Source: Marinibactrum halimedae (GTDB lineage: Bacteria; Pseudomonadota; Gammaproteobacteria; Pseudomonadales; Cellvibrionaceae). From it: 64,000 bases of DNA. Below the pieces are notes generated by a model that was not told the origin of the DNA, ran no database searches, and worked only from the letters and a program-made list of their open reading frames with translations. Every line of letters begins with the position of its first letter. Positions within the stretch are counted from its first letter, which is position 1. Below, in pieces: positions 19,425-28,416 of the stretch. Where the stretch lies: NCBI RefSeq assembly GCF_021234875.1, contig NZ_JAJQVM010000008.1, forward strand, positions 90,101 through 154,100. Direction: 5' to 3'. The translations under genes and the position numbers were made by a program.

Positions 19425-20270
19425 GTGAGTTTTAGCGGAACGGATAAGTACGTCGCCACAGACGATTTAACCATGGCAGTAAATGCGGCTGTCACGTTGC
19501 AGCGCCCACTATTGGTGAAAGGAGAGCCGGGTACTGGTAAAACCATGTTGGCCGAAGAAGTCGCAGAGAGTCTCGGAATGAAGCTCATTCAGTGGCACAT
19601 CAAGTCAACCACAAAAGCCCAGCAAGGATTGTACGAATACGATGCTGTGTCTCGTCTGCGCGATTCGCAGTTGGGTAACGATAAAGTCCACGATATCGGT
19701 AATTACATAAAAAAAGGAAAGTTGTGGGAAGCTTTCGATTCTGATGAGCAAGTCGTGCTTTTAATTGATGAGGTGGATAAAGCGGATATTGAATTCCCCA
19801 ATGATTTATTGGTGGAATTAGACAAAATGGAATTCTTTGTTTACGAAACCGGTGAAACGATTCGAGCCAATAAGCGCCCAATCGTGATTATTACCAGTAA
19901 CAACGAAAAAGAGTTACCCGATGCGTTTTTGCGTCGTTGTTTCTTCCATTACATTAATTTCCCCGATCGCGACACCATGCAACAAATTGTCTCGGTGCAC
20001 TTCCCAGAGATCAAAAAGTCTTTGGTTCAGCACGCGCTGGATGTATTTTTCGACCTCAGAAAAATTCCGGGTTTAAAGAAAAAGCCGTCCACATCTGAAT
20101 TAGTTGATTGGTTAAAACTCTTATTGGCCGATGACATCCCTGAAGAAATTCTTACCAATCGTGATACCACCAAAGCGATTCCACCTCTTTATGGTGCGTT
20201 ATTGAAAAATGAGCAGGATGTGCACTTGCTGGAACGTTTAGCGTTCATGACGCGTCGTGAAAAGCGTTAA
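19425..20270 (+). CDS. MoxR-family AAA+ ATPase
   Basis: The 281-residue product starts at GTG, supported by TAGGAGA nine bases upstream. It has Walker A GEPGTGKT (33-40), Walker B VVLLIDEVDKAD and sensor VIITSNNEKELPDAFLRRC. MoxR ATPases act as chaperones that assemble or activate metal-containing or surface complexes, usually with a VWA partner. Here the VWA gene follows 26 bases downstream. The pair resembles the CoxD/CoxE-like subgroup; the client is unknown. Confidence 0.93.
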   Translation: MSFSGTDKYVATDDLTMAVNAAVTLQRPLLVKGEPGTGKTMLAEEVAESLGMKLIQWHIKSTTKAQQGLYEYDAVSRLRDSQLGNDKVHDIGNYIKKGKLWEAFDSDEQVVLLIDEVDKADIEFPNDLLVELDKMEFFVYETGETIRANKRPIVIITSNNEKELPDAFLRRCFFHYINFPDRDTMQQIVSVHFPEIKKSLVQHALDVFFDLRKIPGLKKKPSTSELVDWLKLLLADDIPEEILTNRDTTKAIPPLYGALLKNEQDVHLLERLAFMTRREKR

Positions 20271-20296
20271 TTTAGACCTTTGCTTAGGCGGTATCC

Positions 20297-21472
20297 ATGT
20301 TAATTAACTTTTTCTATGGGCTTAAAAATTCAGATATTCCGGTATCGTTAAAGGAATATCTGGTGTTGTTAGAAGCATTGGAAAAGGGATTGGCCTTTGC
20401 CAGTGTGGATGATTTCTACTTACTTTCTCGTACCTGTTTAATCAAAGACGAAAAATATTTTGATAAATTTGATCGGGCATTTGGTGCGTATTTCAAAGAC
20501 ATCGAAGGATTAGACGATGTGATTGAAGCGTTGATTCCAGATGACTGGATTCGAAGTGAATTTATCAAGCAGCTCACGGAGGAAGAAAAAAAGAAAATTG
20601 ATTCACTGGGTGGCTTGGATGAGCTGATCAAACAATTTAAAGAGCGCTTAGAAGAGCAAAAAGGGCGGCACCAAGGCGGAAACCGTTGGATCGGAACCGG
20701 TGGTACGTCTCCTTTCGGGAATAGTGGGTATAACCCGGAAGGCATACGTGTGGGTGGTGAAAGTCGGAATAAAAGTGCAGTAAAAGTCTGGGATAAACGT
20801 GAATTTAAAAATCTGGATGATAGCGTCGAATTGGGCACTCGGAACATTAAAGTTGCTCTTCGAAAACTCCGTAAATTTGCGCGCACGGGTTCTAATGAAG
20901 AATTGGATCTCGATGACACCATCCGTTCTACAGCCAGTAATGCCGGTTTACTGGACCTGAAAATGGTTCGAGAGCGACACAATGCCGTGAAAGTATTGCT
21001 GTTTTTCGATGTGGGTGGTTCGATGGATCCGTATGTGGAAGTGTGTGAAGAATTATTCTCTGCGTGCAAAACTGAGTTTAAGCACATGGAGTATTTTTAT
21101 TTTCACAACTTCATTTATCAGACGGTGTGGAAAGACAATGCGCGCCGCATGACAGAAACCACCGAACTGTTCGACATCATGCATACCTACAGCCGAGACT
21201 ACAAAATCATTTTTGTCGGTGATGCCAGTATGGCGCCTTATGAAGTGGTATCGCAGTACGGCAGTGTGGAGTTTATGAATGAAGAGCCTGGGGCAACCTG
21301 GATGAAACGCTTAACCCGTACGTTTGAAAATGTGGTATGGCTAAATCCAGTTCAAGAGCAGTATTGGGATTACACCCAGAGTATCCAAATGATCAAGCAG
21401 TTAGTGGAGGATAGAATGTTTCCGCTGACATTAGATGGGTTAGATCGAGCCATTAAAAGTCTACTGCGTTAA
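20297..21472 (+). CDS. CoxE-like VWA-domain protein
   Basis: The 391-residue protein forms an operon with the MoxR ATPase. The N-terminal part (LINFFYGLKNSDIPVSLKEY) is typical of the CoxE-like group. A low-complexity Gly-rich linker lies around residues 130-160. The C-terminal VWA domain contains LLFFDVGGSMDPYVEVCEEL, with DVGGS in place of the usual DXSXS metal site. This variant is seen in these MoxR partners and may weaken metal binding. A strong terminator follows. Confidence 0.9.
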   Translation: MLINFFYGLKNSDIPVSLKEYLVLLEALEKGLAFASVDDFYLLSRTCLIKDEKYFDKFDRAFGAYFKDIEGLDDVIEALIPDDWIRSEFIKQLTEEEKKKIDSLGGLDELIKQFKERLEEQKGRHQGGNRWIGTGGTSPFGNSGYNPEGIRVGGESRNKSAVKVWDKREFKNLDDSVELGTRNIKVALRKLRKFARTGSNEELDLDDTIRSTASNAGLLDLKMVRERHNAVKVLLFFDVGGSMDPYVEVCEELFSACKTEFKHMEYFYFHNFIYQTVWKDNARRMTETTELFDIMHTYSRDYKIIFVGDASMAPYEVVSQYGSVEFMNEEPGATWMKRLTRTFENVVWLNPVQEQYWDYTQSIQMIKQLVEDRMFPLTLDGLDRAIKSLLR

Positions 21473-21522
21473 AGCAGCTGTCTATCTTCCCCAAGTAAAC
21501 GTTCTGTATCACTGGAAGTAAA

Positions 21523-21567
21523 TGAAAAAACCGGATTGAGAGCTGCTTCTCTCAATCCGGTTTTTTT
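21523..21567. terminator. Strong bidirectional terminator
   Basis: AAAAAACCGGATTGAGAG, a short loop and CTCTCAATCCGG with seven T form a long perfect stem between the convergent VWA gene and the minus-strand exported protein gene. The A tract on one side and T tract on the other let it serve both. Confidence 0.93.
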
Positions 21568-21578
21568 ATCAGTGTTTT

Positions 21579-22508
21579 TTATAATTTTAGCGTTAAGTGT
21601 TTTTCAGCGTTTACCACGGCGAGGTCAACATTGGTGTTATCCCCAGCAATAGACCATTGCATGGCTGCTTGATAGAAGCGGCTGGAGGCTTGAGAACGAT
21701 AAAAATTAACAACACGCTCTTCACTATCGTGTTGTGCTTTCCAATCTGCAATAAGAATAGAGGCTTTAGCGGCTTGTTCCCAAGCTTGGGCAGATTGTTC
21801 AAATTCACCGTGTGCACGGAATGCTTCGCCAGCACGTTCAAATTCTTTTCCTGCATTGCGTAGTGCCCTTAGGGCTAATACGGCGTACGCTTTTTTATTG
21901 CTTTCTGATGCGTCTTGCTTTTCTTGTAATGACTTTCCGTGTTCCAGTAGCTGAACACCGTAGGTCATCGCGTCATTTGCGGCTTGCTCCCAGATAGCAT
22001 TTGCGTCGTCAAGCTCCCCGATAGTGAGCCAGCTTTCTGCCATTTGTCGATGAGTGGCAAACATCCTTTCACGGGTTTGCGCGAAGGATTTTTGCCATCC
22101 TAGTGCTTTCTTGAATTCCCCAGACGCTTCAGCATTGATCATATTGGACATGTCATCACGCAATGACCATGTCATGGTTTCGATGTTGCTTTCCAGGTTT
22201 TCGATTTGATCGTCGTTAAGAGTGATAACAGGCCCTAATACTAACTTGAGTAGTGAGGGCGTGGCACTGCGCCCTTGAATATGGCAGTAATTGGTAGGTT
22301 GTTTATTGTTATCGGCACAGGCTTCTTTGAGGCGTTTTTCTTGGGTGAAGCACTGAGTACGAAAATGATTATCACTTAATTCGGCGCAACCACAATCTAC
22401 GGCAGGGCAATTATCCGCAAATACAGCATTCGTTGCTGTTATAAGTAAAAAGATTAGGGTAGTGGAAACGGCATGGCCAAGTATGGCAACCGGGCTTGTC
22501 TCTGTCAT
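21579..22508 (-). CDS. Exported alpha-helical protein of unknown function
   Basis: The 309-residue product has an N-terminal hydrophobic signal (VSTTLIFLLITATNAVFA). A cysteine-rich head follows (DNCPAVDCGCAELSD, FRTQCF, KEACADN, NYCHIQG), with seven cysteines in about 50 residues. The rest is a long run of amphipathic helices resembling TPR- or SNAP-like arrays (AQTRERMFATHRQMAESWL, EFERAGEAFRAHGEFEQSAQ, AWEQAAKASILIADW). It is probably periplasmic. A perfect LacI-type palindrome lies 136 bases upstream of its start. Family not recognised. Confidence 0.75.
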   Translation of the reverse strand: MTETSPVAILGHAVSTTLIFLLITATNAVFADNCPAVDCGCAELSDNHFRTQCFTQEKRLKEACADNNKQPTNYCHIQGRSATPSLLKLVLGPVITLNDDQIENLESNIETMTWSLRDDMSNMINAEASGEFKKALGWQKSFAQTRERMFATHRQMAESWLTIGELDDANAIWEQAANDAMTYGVQLLEHGKSLQEKQDASESNKKAYAVLALRALRNAGKEFERAGEAFRAHGEFEQSAQAWEQAAKASILIADWKAQHDSEERVVNFYRSQASSRFYQAAMQWSIAGDNTNVDLAVVNAEKHLTLKL

Positions 22509-22843
22509 TGGAATAGTCCCTCATTTATTGTGAGAACAATTTGTTTTGATCGTTAGCAGTTCTCAATCTGTGCGCTGAAAAATGTATTGGATCACACTAA
22601 AAGAATAATCGGCGTCAGCTTTATGCTCAATAAAAAATATTAAATGTAAACGTTTACATAACTAAATAGCATATAAGGAAACTTATTCGTTTTTTTTAAT
22701 TCCGATTTTTTATATTAAAAAGTGTTTTAAAAGCAAAATAGGTTAACTTTTCGGCTAATGAGGGTTGTTTGTCGATGGAGGTATGAACAGGAAGAAATTG
22801 CCTGGATGGCTCTAGCGAGAGCACATCCAGTAATGTGAGATGA
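22509..22843. other. AT-rich intergenic region without a gene
   Basis: These 335 bases separate aroC from the exported helical protein gene. They contain no credible coding region. The one clear element is the palindrome listed separately. Confidence 0.6.
22644..22659. promoter_or_regulatory. Perfect LacI-type operator palindrome
   Basis: ATGTAAACGTTTACAT is a perfect 16-bp palindrome with the central CG and flanking AAACGTTT typical of LacI/GalR-family operators. It lies upstream of the exported protein gene at 22508. No LacI-family gene is in the window. Confidence 0.7.
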
Positions 22844-23950
22844 TTATGAAGGGTTATTGGGTGCTTCAGCAGGAATGACAGGGACATCGTGTTGAACATC
22901 CCCATTTTGACCTCGGTGGCGTAAGAGGTGATCCATCAGTGTAATGGCCATCATGGCTTCTGCAATGGGGGTTGCTCGAATACCCACACAGGGGTCGTGT
23001 CGGCCTTTGGTGACCACTTCCACAGGGTTGCCGTATCGGTCAATGCTTTTTCCTGGAATATGCAAGCTGGAGGTGGGCTTTAGGGCAATACTGGCGATGA
23101 TGTCTTGCCCGGTAGAAATGCCTCCGAGTATTCCGCCAGCTTGATTGGATAAGAACCCTTCGGCGGTCATTTCATCTCGATGTTCGGTGCCAAGCTGAGA
23201 AACACACTCAAACCCTGCACCAATTTCTACGCCTTTTACTGCATTGATGCTCATTAAGCTGTGGGCGAGTTCGGCATCGAGCCTGTCGAAAATGGGTTCT
23301 CCTAATCCAGGCATGACGCCTTTGGCGACTACGGTGATTTTGGCGCCTACAGAGTTGCCCTTTAGAGCGGCCATGTAATCAGCCATGGCATCCACTTTGC
23401 TGGCGTCAGGGCAAAAGAACGGGTTGTTATCGATTTCATTGAAATCCACAGTGTCGATGGTAATCGGGCCTAATTGAGATAGATAGCCTTGTATCTCAAT
23501 GCCGTAATGAACGTGCAAATATTTTTTGGCGATGGCACCGGCGGCCACCCGCATGGCGGTTTCACGGGCGGAAGATCGACCACCCCCACGGTAATCTCGG
23601 ACACCGTATTTTTGCAGATAGGTGTAGTCCGCGTGCGCTGGGCGGAACTGATCTTTAATGTTGGAGTAATCTTTTGACCGTTGGTCGGTGTTTTCGATCA
23701 GTAAGCCAATGGGGGTGCCAGTCGTTTTGCCTTCAAACACCCCAGATAAGATTTTTACTTCGTCCGCTTCTCGTCGTTGAGTTGTAAACCGAGATTGGCC
23801 CGGTTTGCGGCGATCTAGGTCGTACTGCAAGTCGGCTTCTGACAGTTCCAGCCCCGGTGGGCAGCCATCGATAATGGCGCCTAAGGCAAGACCGTGACTC
23901 TCGCCAAAAGTGGTCACGGTAAATAATTTGCCAATGCTATTTCCAGACAT
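22844..23950 (-). CDS. aroC: Chorismate synthase
   Basis: About 368 residues from the ATG giving [20 protein letters not shown], the usual N-terminus; GGAAA lies upstream. The frame is open six codons earlier. It has the family signatures GESHG, the RRPGQS-like [13 protein letters not shown], and [20 protein letters not shown]. The enzyme converts EPSP to chorismate using reduced FMN. The C-terminus runs about ten residues past the core. PrmB lies just upstream on the same strand, a conserved gamma-proteobacterial order. Confidence 0.97.
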   Translation of the reverse strand: MSGNSIGKLFTVTTFGESHGLALGAIIDGCPPGLELSEADLQYDLDRRKPGQSRFTTQRREADEVKILSGVFEGKTTGTPIGLLIENTDQRSKDYSNIKDQFRPAHADYTYLQKYGVRDYRGGGRSSARETAMRVAAGAIAKKYLHVHYGIEIQGYLSQLGPITIDTVDFNEIDNNPFFCPDASKVDAMADYMAALKGNSVGAKITVVAKGVMPGLGEPIFDRLDAELAHSLMSINAVKGVEIGAGFECVSQLGTEHRDEMTAEGFLSNQAGGILGGISTGQDIIASIALKPTSSLHIPGKSIDRYGNPVEVVTKGRHDPCVGIRATPIAEAMMAITLMDHLLRHRGQNGDVQHDVPVIPAEAPNNPS

Positions 23951-24056
23951 AAATTGCATTTCCATCATACAGCTGAGCGGGCTAAGTATTGCTCACGCTC
24001 ATTGGTTCATTTAATGACTTTTATTTTTGTACACACGTTTAGGTGACCGCTTCGAC

Positions 24057-24989
24057 TTAATTGAACTCGGCGGACAGATGATCATAACATTGTTGTAGCT
24101 GGTGTCGGCTCAGAATAAAAACGCCATGTCCACCTCGGCTGAATTCTGGCCAAATAAACGGCACTTCGGGTAAGAGTGCTTCTAAGGCTGGCCAGCTGTT
24201 TCCCACCTCACACACCAATAGCCCTTCTTCGGTGAGATGATCGTGAGCTTCTTTGAGTAAACGACGGGTAAAGTCTAAGCCATCATGGCCTGAGGCAAGC
24301 GCAATTTGTGGCTCCCAGTGAAATTCTTCTGGCATATCGGCAATGTCTTCAGCGTCTACATAAGGTGGGTTAGTGACGATGAGGTCGTAACGCTGGTTTT
24401 TTAAGTGCTCGAAGAGATCAGACTCGATGGCTTGTACTCGACCATCCAGCTCATGTTGATGAATATTTTGCCAGGCAACGTCCAGTGCTTCGGCTGAAAT
24501 GTCACTGAGGTCGATCCAGGCTTCTGGAAAGGCATAGGCGCAAGCAATGCCAATACAGCCACTGCCTGTACAGAGGTCTAATATGCGCTCTGGAGGGAGT
24601 CTCAACCACGGCTCAAATTGTTGGTCAATCAATTCGGCAATGGGGGAGCGAGGTACCAATACATGCTCGTTGACGGTAAAGGGCAGCCCACAAAACCAGC
24701 CAGTGCCTGTGAGGTAGGCCGCTGGCTTGCGAGTGTCGATACGATCTTGAATGAAGTTTAATGCTTGTTTGCGTTCGTCATGGGTAAGCCGAGTATCCAA
24801 AATGGTCGATACCAAGTCCCAGGGCAGAGAGGTAACATGCATCAATAACTGCAGGGCTTCATCCCAGGCATTGTCGGTGCCATGCCCGAAGAAGACTTGT
24901 TCTTGGGTAAATCGAGTGGCACCCCAGCGCACCCAGTCTTTTACGGTAATTAATTCTTCAAGAATGGCTTCTCGACGTTCTATAACCAT
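24057..24989 (-). CDS. prmB: Ribosomal protein L3 N5-glutamine methyltransferase
   Basis: About 310 residues from the second ATG (MVIERREAILEELITVKDWV), which best matches the family start; the frame opens ten codons earlier without a ribosome site. An N-terminal helical domain precedes the SAM domain with ILDLCTGSGCIGIACAYAFP and the catalytic NPPY (TNPPYVDAEDIADMPEEF). PrmB methylates Gln150 of ribosomal protein L3. It is followed by aroC on the same strand 106 bases away, as in many relatives. Confidence 0.94.
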   Translation of the reverse strand: MVIERREAILEELITVKDWVRWGATRFTQEQVFFGHGTDNAWDEALQLLMHVTSLPWDLVSTILDTRLTHDERKQALNFIQDRIDTRKPAAYLTGTGWFCGLPFTVNEHVLVPRSPIAELIDQQFEPWLRLPPERILDLCTGSGCIGIACAYAFPEAWIDLSDISAEALDVAWQNIHQHELDGRVQAIESDLFEHLKNQRYDLIVTNPPYVDAEDIADMPEEFHWEPQIALASGHDGLDFTRRLLKEAHDHLTEEGLLVCEVGNSWPALEALLPEVPFIWPEFSRGGHGVFILSRHQLQQCYDHLSAEFN

Positions 24990-25141
24990 ACTTCGATTGC
25001 TCTTTGTTACTAAATACATTAAGTGAATAGTGTTGCAGTACTGAATCTGTCTCAGTTTATGGCGCGCTAGTGTAGAGGATTACACCTTGTGAAAGAACCT
25101 GAGAACGAATCAGAGTGCGAATCAAGGTACGATGTTTCAAT

Positions 25142-26137
25142 TTACTGGATACGCAGCACCCAAAGGTTGATGTCGGGAATGGGCTCTAAATGGGTTTCGA
25201 GTTCGGCATGAATTCTGGGTTGAAGGTTACCAATGCCGTGGGCTTTTAACCTTGAGGTGTTAACGCCCTGTTCTTCCAAAGCGGTCATGGTTTTCTTGGC
25301 AAGCTCAGTTGAGGCGTTGATGTTGTCTTCAAGCTTCTTACTACGATAATCGCTGCTCACAATGACGATGTTTAATGTTGGTGCCTGTTTGAGTGCTCGT
25401 GCCAAGATTTTAATAAATTCGTTACTGATATTGGCTTCTGTCCCGTCAAGTGAAAGCGGCACACGAATATGCCCTTGTTCTTTCAAATAAGTTTCTAAAG
25501 TTTCGGCTTGGGGAAGCAAAGAGGAGGTAGATGTGAGTGTGCTGGTGAACTCGTCCACAAGTAAGTAACTGCGACGGTTGCCCCGAGTCACTCCATACAG
25601 CGCGATAAATGTTGTCGCAGACTCAGAACGAAGTTGTACCGCAGCGTAGTGCTGGTATTGTTCCAGGCCATACAAGCTGCGTTGACCAAAGTGGTCATTT
25701 GCCCACGTTCCGCTGCTGCCGCAATTGTGCCCTTTACAGCGGTAGAGTGGGTCAGCATTATGGTCTTGCAAGTAGGTCAAACAGTCACTGAATACATTGC
25801 CGATGTCCCGAACGTTATTTAATTCGTATACCGTTCTTGTTAAAACACCGGTGAGTTTTTCACTTCTCTCGGTTTGCCAGCGACCATTAACGTTCATCAT
25901 TGGTCCAAGAGCGAGTTCGTATACGCCTGTTTTTTCAACCTTATCGGTAACTTTGTGGTCACTCATGGGTAAGGAAAGCGTAGCTTGTGCAGCCAAAGAT
26001 GTAGACGCCATAGCTGACGTTACAAGGGCCATTATGAGAGTGAGTGCCTGCAAACACTGTGATAAACCATAGCGTTTTTGCTCTGTCGTAATTGTGTGTT
26101 TAATGTTGTTATTGTTTTTTGTTGTGAAGATATTCAC
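25142..26137 (-). CDS. DUF4892 / OmpA-like periplasmic protein
   Basis: The 331-residue product starts at GTG behind GAGGAGAAAGG. After a basic N-terminus there is a signal sequence (LTLIMALVTSAMASTSLAA). The N-terminal domain fits DUF4892, with NVFSDCLTYLQDHNADPLYRC and a second Cys pair near GHNCGSSGTWANDHFG. The C-terminal part (LARALKQAPTLNIVIVSSDY, ALEEQGVNTSRLKAHGIGNL) resembles the OmpA peptidoglycan-associated fold. The protein is probably periplasmic and bound to the cell wall. Function unknown. Confidence 0.82.
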   Translation of the reverse strand: MNIFTTKNNNNIKHTITTEQKRYGLSQCLQALTLIMALVTSAMASTSLAAQATLSLPMSDHKVTDKVEKTGVYELALGPMMNVNGRWQTERSEKLTGVLTRTVYELNNVRDIGNVFSDCLTYLQDHNADPLYRCKGHNCGSSGTWANDHFGQRSLYGLEQYQHYAAVQLRSESATTFIALYGVTRGNRRSYLLVDEFTSTLTSTSSLLPQAETLETYLKEQGHIRVPLSLDGTEANISNEFIKILARALKQAPTLNIVIVSSDYRSKKLEDNINASTELAKKTMTALEEQGVNTSRLKAHGIGNLQPRIHAELETHLEPIPDINLWVLRIQ

Positions 26138-26194
26138 CCTTTCTCCTCGTCAACGTCTTATTCGTTGGTTCTGTATGTATGGAATCGTATCTAT

Positions 26195-27064
26195 TTACGT
26201 GAGCTCCTCGGCACGTAGGTTAGAGTTTATTAGCTCTGCGATTGCCTTGCTGGCGTCTTCCATGTGTAAGTGATGCCCGCCTTGCATGGTCTTCAAATGA
26301 ATTTCCGGGTAATAGGCGAGCTCTTCTTTTGTTTTTGGGTACAAATCCATTAAACCCCCTTCGGCCAGTATCAGTGTAATAGGTGCTGTTACCGCTTTTA
26401 CAAAGGCATGGATATGATCTCGTGATAGTTTGATCGCTGAAGGCAATTGAAGTTTTTGATCGGCACACCAATACGCTCCTTTGGGTGATACTTTTAAACC
26501 TCGTTCTGCCAAGTGCTCGGCGGCGCTTTTACTGATTGGAAAAGACGCTTGCGCTCGGGCTGTAATTGCCTGCTCTCTGGTTGGAAATAACGATGGGCTG
26601 CGATGCTCAATATTGCGTAAGCTGCGAATGGCGGTAGCGAGAAAATCAGGTGCTTCAGACGGATTTTTGTGTTCTGGCCAAATGGCGTCAATAAGCCAAA
26701 GATGCTCAATTCGCTCTGGAAAGGTACCAGCCGAGAGGGTTGAAATCATCGCGCCACGAGAATGTCCTAGCAGCCCAAATGAATTCCACCCCAATTGATC
26801 GGCAATAGAAAAGACATCGGCGACATCATCCCACAGGTGGTAGGGCCTCAGGCTGTGTCTGTGATCGCTCTGGCCATGACCGGCAAGGTCAATTGCAATA
26901 ATGTGCGCTTGAATCAGAGGCGCTAAGACGTTAAAACTTCCGGCATTATCCAGCCACCCATGCAATGCGAGAATTTTATTGGGGTAATGGCTTCCCCATT
27001 GCTTGGCTTTGAGAGTGAGTTCACCGAGTGAGAATGCTAAGTCAGGGTTGATGTTTGGATTCAT
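26195..27064 (-). CDS. Alpha/beta hydrolase
   Basis: The 289-residue product has the alpha/beta hydrolase order: oxyanion region LALHGWLDNAGSFNVLAPLI, nucleophile elbow GHSRGAM, a late Asp (EGGLMDLYP), and catalytic His in GGHHLHME. HGWLDN and the overall length resemble the serine hydrolase-like/MEST group found near prmB in related genomes. Substrate not known. It lies 57 bases upstream of the DUF4892 gene on the same strand and may be cotranscribed. Confidence 0.88.
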   Translation of the reverse strand: MNPNINPDLAFSLGELTLKAKQWGSHYPNKILALHGWLDNAGSFNVLAPLIQAHIIAIDLAGHGQSDHRHSLRPYHLWDDVADVFSIADQLGWNSFGLLGHSRGAMISTLSAGTFPERIEHLWLIDAIWPEHKNPSEAPDFLATAIRSLRNIEHRSPSLFPTREQAITARAQASFPISKSAAEHLAERGLKVSPKGAYWCADQKLQLPSAIKLSRDHIHAFVKAVTAPITLILAEGGLMDLYPKTKEELAYYPEIHLKTMQGGHHLHMEDASKAIAELINSNLRAEELT

Positions 27065-27225
27065 TGTTTTCGAAGTTGGCTAATGTATGTGAATAGTAAC
27101 TAACTTAATGTTCACTAATTTTTTTGACGTTATGACAGAGTACAATCATGCACAGTCTAGTTGGGTTGTGTAATTAGTGATCTTATTTCCAGAAGTTGTC
27201 TGGTGTATTTATCGTAACTGTACTT

Positions 27226-27257
27226 TATTGAGATACCTTTGTATTGAGATACGAGCG
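27226..27257 (+). repeat. 16-bp tandem repeat at the start of the phosphotransferase gene
   Basis: TATTGAGATAC occurs twice with a 16-base period (27226 and 27242), ending on the GTG start. No ribosome site is seen, so the duplication may have displaced it. Confidence 0.8.
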
Positions 27258-28255
27258 TGGCTGTAAAATTAATCCTTTCTAAAGATGAGCTGGAGAAGGC
27301 AAAAGTAACTACGTTGCATACGTTATGGAGTGGTTACGGCGCTTTGGATCGGCTAACTCTGAGTGATGACTCATCCGTTATAGTTAAACGTATTTCTCCC
27401 CCAAAAGAGGTAAAACACCCTCGAGGTTGGGGCGGCGGGTTATCTCATGCAAGAAAACTGAAGAGCTACGAGGTTGAACGTTACTGGTATCAGCATTGGT
27501 CTGTACAGTGTGATGATCGGTGTCGTGTGCCGAGGTGCTATGAGGTTGGTAATCATTTCTTTGGAGAGGGCAGGCCTTCTGATCTTTTGGTGTTGGAAGA
27601 TTTAGACGCACAAGGGTTTTATTTACGTCTAGCCGAGGCGGATGCCAGCGCAGTATTACCGTGTGTTCAGTGGTTGGCTCATTTTCATGCACGCTTTCTT
27701 GGTGCTTCTCCGGTTGGTTTATGGGGAAAAGGGACGTATTGGCATTTAGAGACGCGTCCAGATGAATGGGCGGCCATGCCTGAAGGTTTGTTAAAAGACG
27801 CTGCACAAGCCATTGATTCAACCCTGCACAACGCGAAATACAAAACATTGGTTCATGGTGATGCGAAGCTAGCCAATTTTTGTGTATCGGAAAGTGGTAC
27901 GGTGGCAGCCGTTGATTTTCAATATGTTGGAGCCGGTGTTGGGGTTCAGGACCTTATCTACCTGATTGGCAGCATGTCGAAGGGCTTCCCCGAAGAGGCT
28001 GTCGTAGAGCAATTAATTGATGCGTATTTTGATGCTCTGAAAAGTGCTATGGGTGCATATCATCCACATATCTGTTCTGGTGAAGCGGCGGATGATATTG
28101 AAATAGTGGATGAGATAGTAAAAGAATGGCGACAATTATTGCCATTAGCGTGGGCTGATTTTGAACGATTTTTGGCAGGGTGGATGCCTACACATCATAA
28201 AAGGACCGATTTCAGTCGCCGTCAAACACAGTTGGCTTTAGAAAAAATAAAATAA
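27257..28255 (+). CDS. Phosphotransferase of the aminoglycoside/ecdysteroid kinase-like family
   Basis: The 332-residue product begins at GTG. It has a kinase-like fold with DSSVIVKRISPP (ATP lysine), LLVLEDLDAQGF in the hinge, catalytic LVHGDAKLANFC and metal-binding AAVDFQYVGAG. The ecdysteroid-kinase-like/CHK subgroup has this pattern, with an HGD-x-K loop. In bacteria these small-molecule kinases have mostly unknown substrates. It is divergent from the hydrolase gene and is followed by the GGA-rich RNA locus on the same strand. Confidence 0.87.
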   Translation: MAVKLILSKDELEKAKVTTLHTLWSGYGALDRLTLSDDSSVIVKRISPPKEVKHPRGWGGGLSHARKLKSYEVERYWYQHWSVQCDDRCRVPRCYEVGNHFFGEGRPSDLLVLEDLDAQGFYLRLAEADASAVLPCVQWLAHFHARFLGASPVGLWGKGTYWHLETRPDEWAAMPEGLLKDAAQAIDSTLHNAKYKTLVHGDAKLANFCVSESGTVAAVDFQYVGAGVGVQDLIYLIGSMSKGFPEEAVVEQLIDAYFDALKSAMGAYHPHICSGEAADDIEIVDEIVKEWRQLLPLAWADFERFLAGWMPTHHKRTDFSRRQTQLALEKIK

Positions 28256-28416
28256 ATCAAAGAGCTACTCAATATAAGGTGAGATTTTCTTGATGGGCGA
28301 GTATTAACGCTCCATGTTTATTCTGCCGAGATTACTGAAGACTTGTGAGATATTTCCTACAAAACTCTCCGGCATGTCCTACATACACACTGTGCGTGTT
28401 TCGACATAATGATTAC
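28256..28416 (+). promoter_or_regulatory. Promoter region of the GGA-rich RNA, with GacA-like box
   Basis: No gene is present. At 28344-28361 lies TGTGAG-N6-CCTACA, which matches the GacA/UvrY upstream activating sequence TGTAAG-N6-CTTACA at 10 of 12 positions. A -10-like CATAAT lies at 28405-28410, so transcription would start near 28417. The box centre would then be about 65 bases upstream, where GacA boxes of rsmY/rsmZ typically lie. Confidence 0.75.

Noticed and set aside
20416..21087. 223-codon minus-strand frame opposite the VWA gene
   Set aside because: It is Ser/Arg-rich and lies wholly antisense to a confidently assigned gene, so it is a codon-bias shadow.
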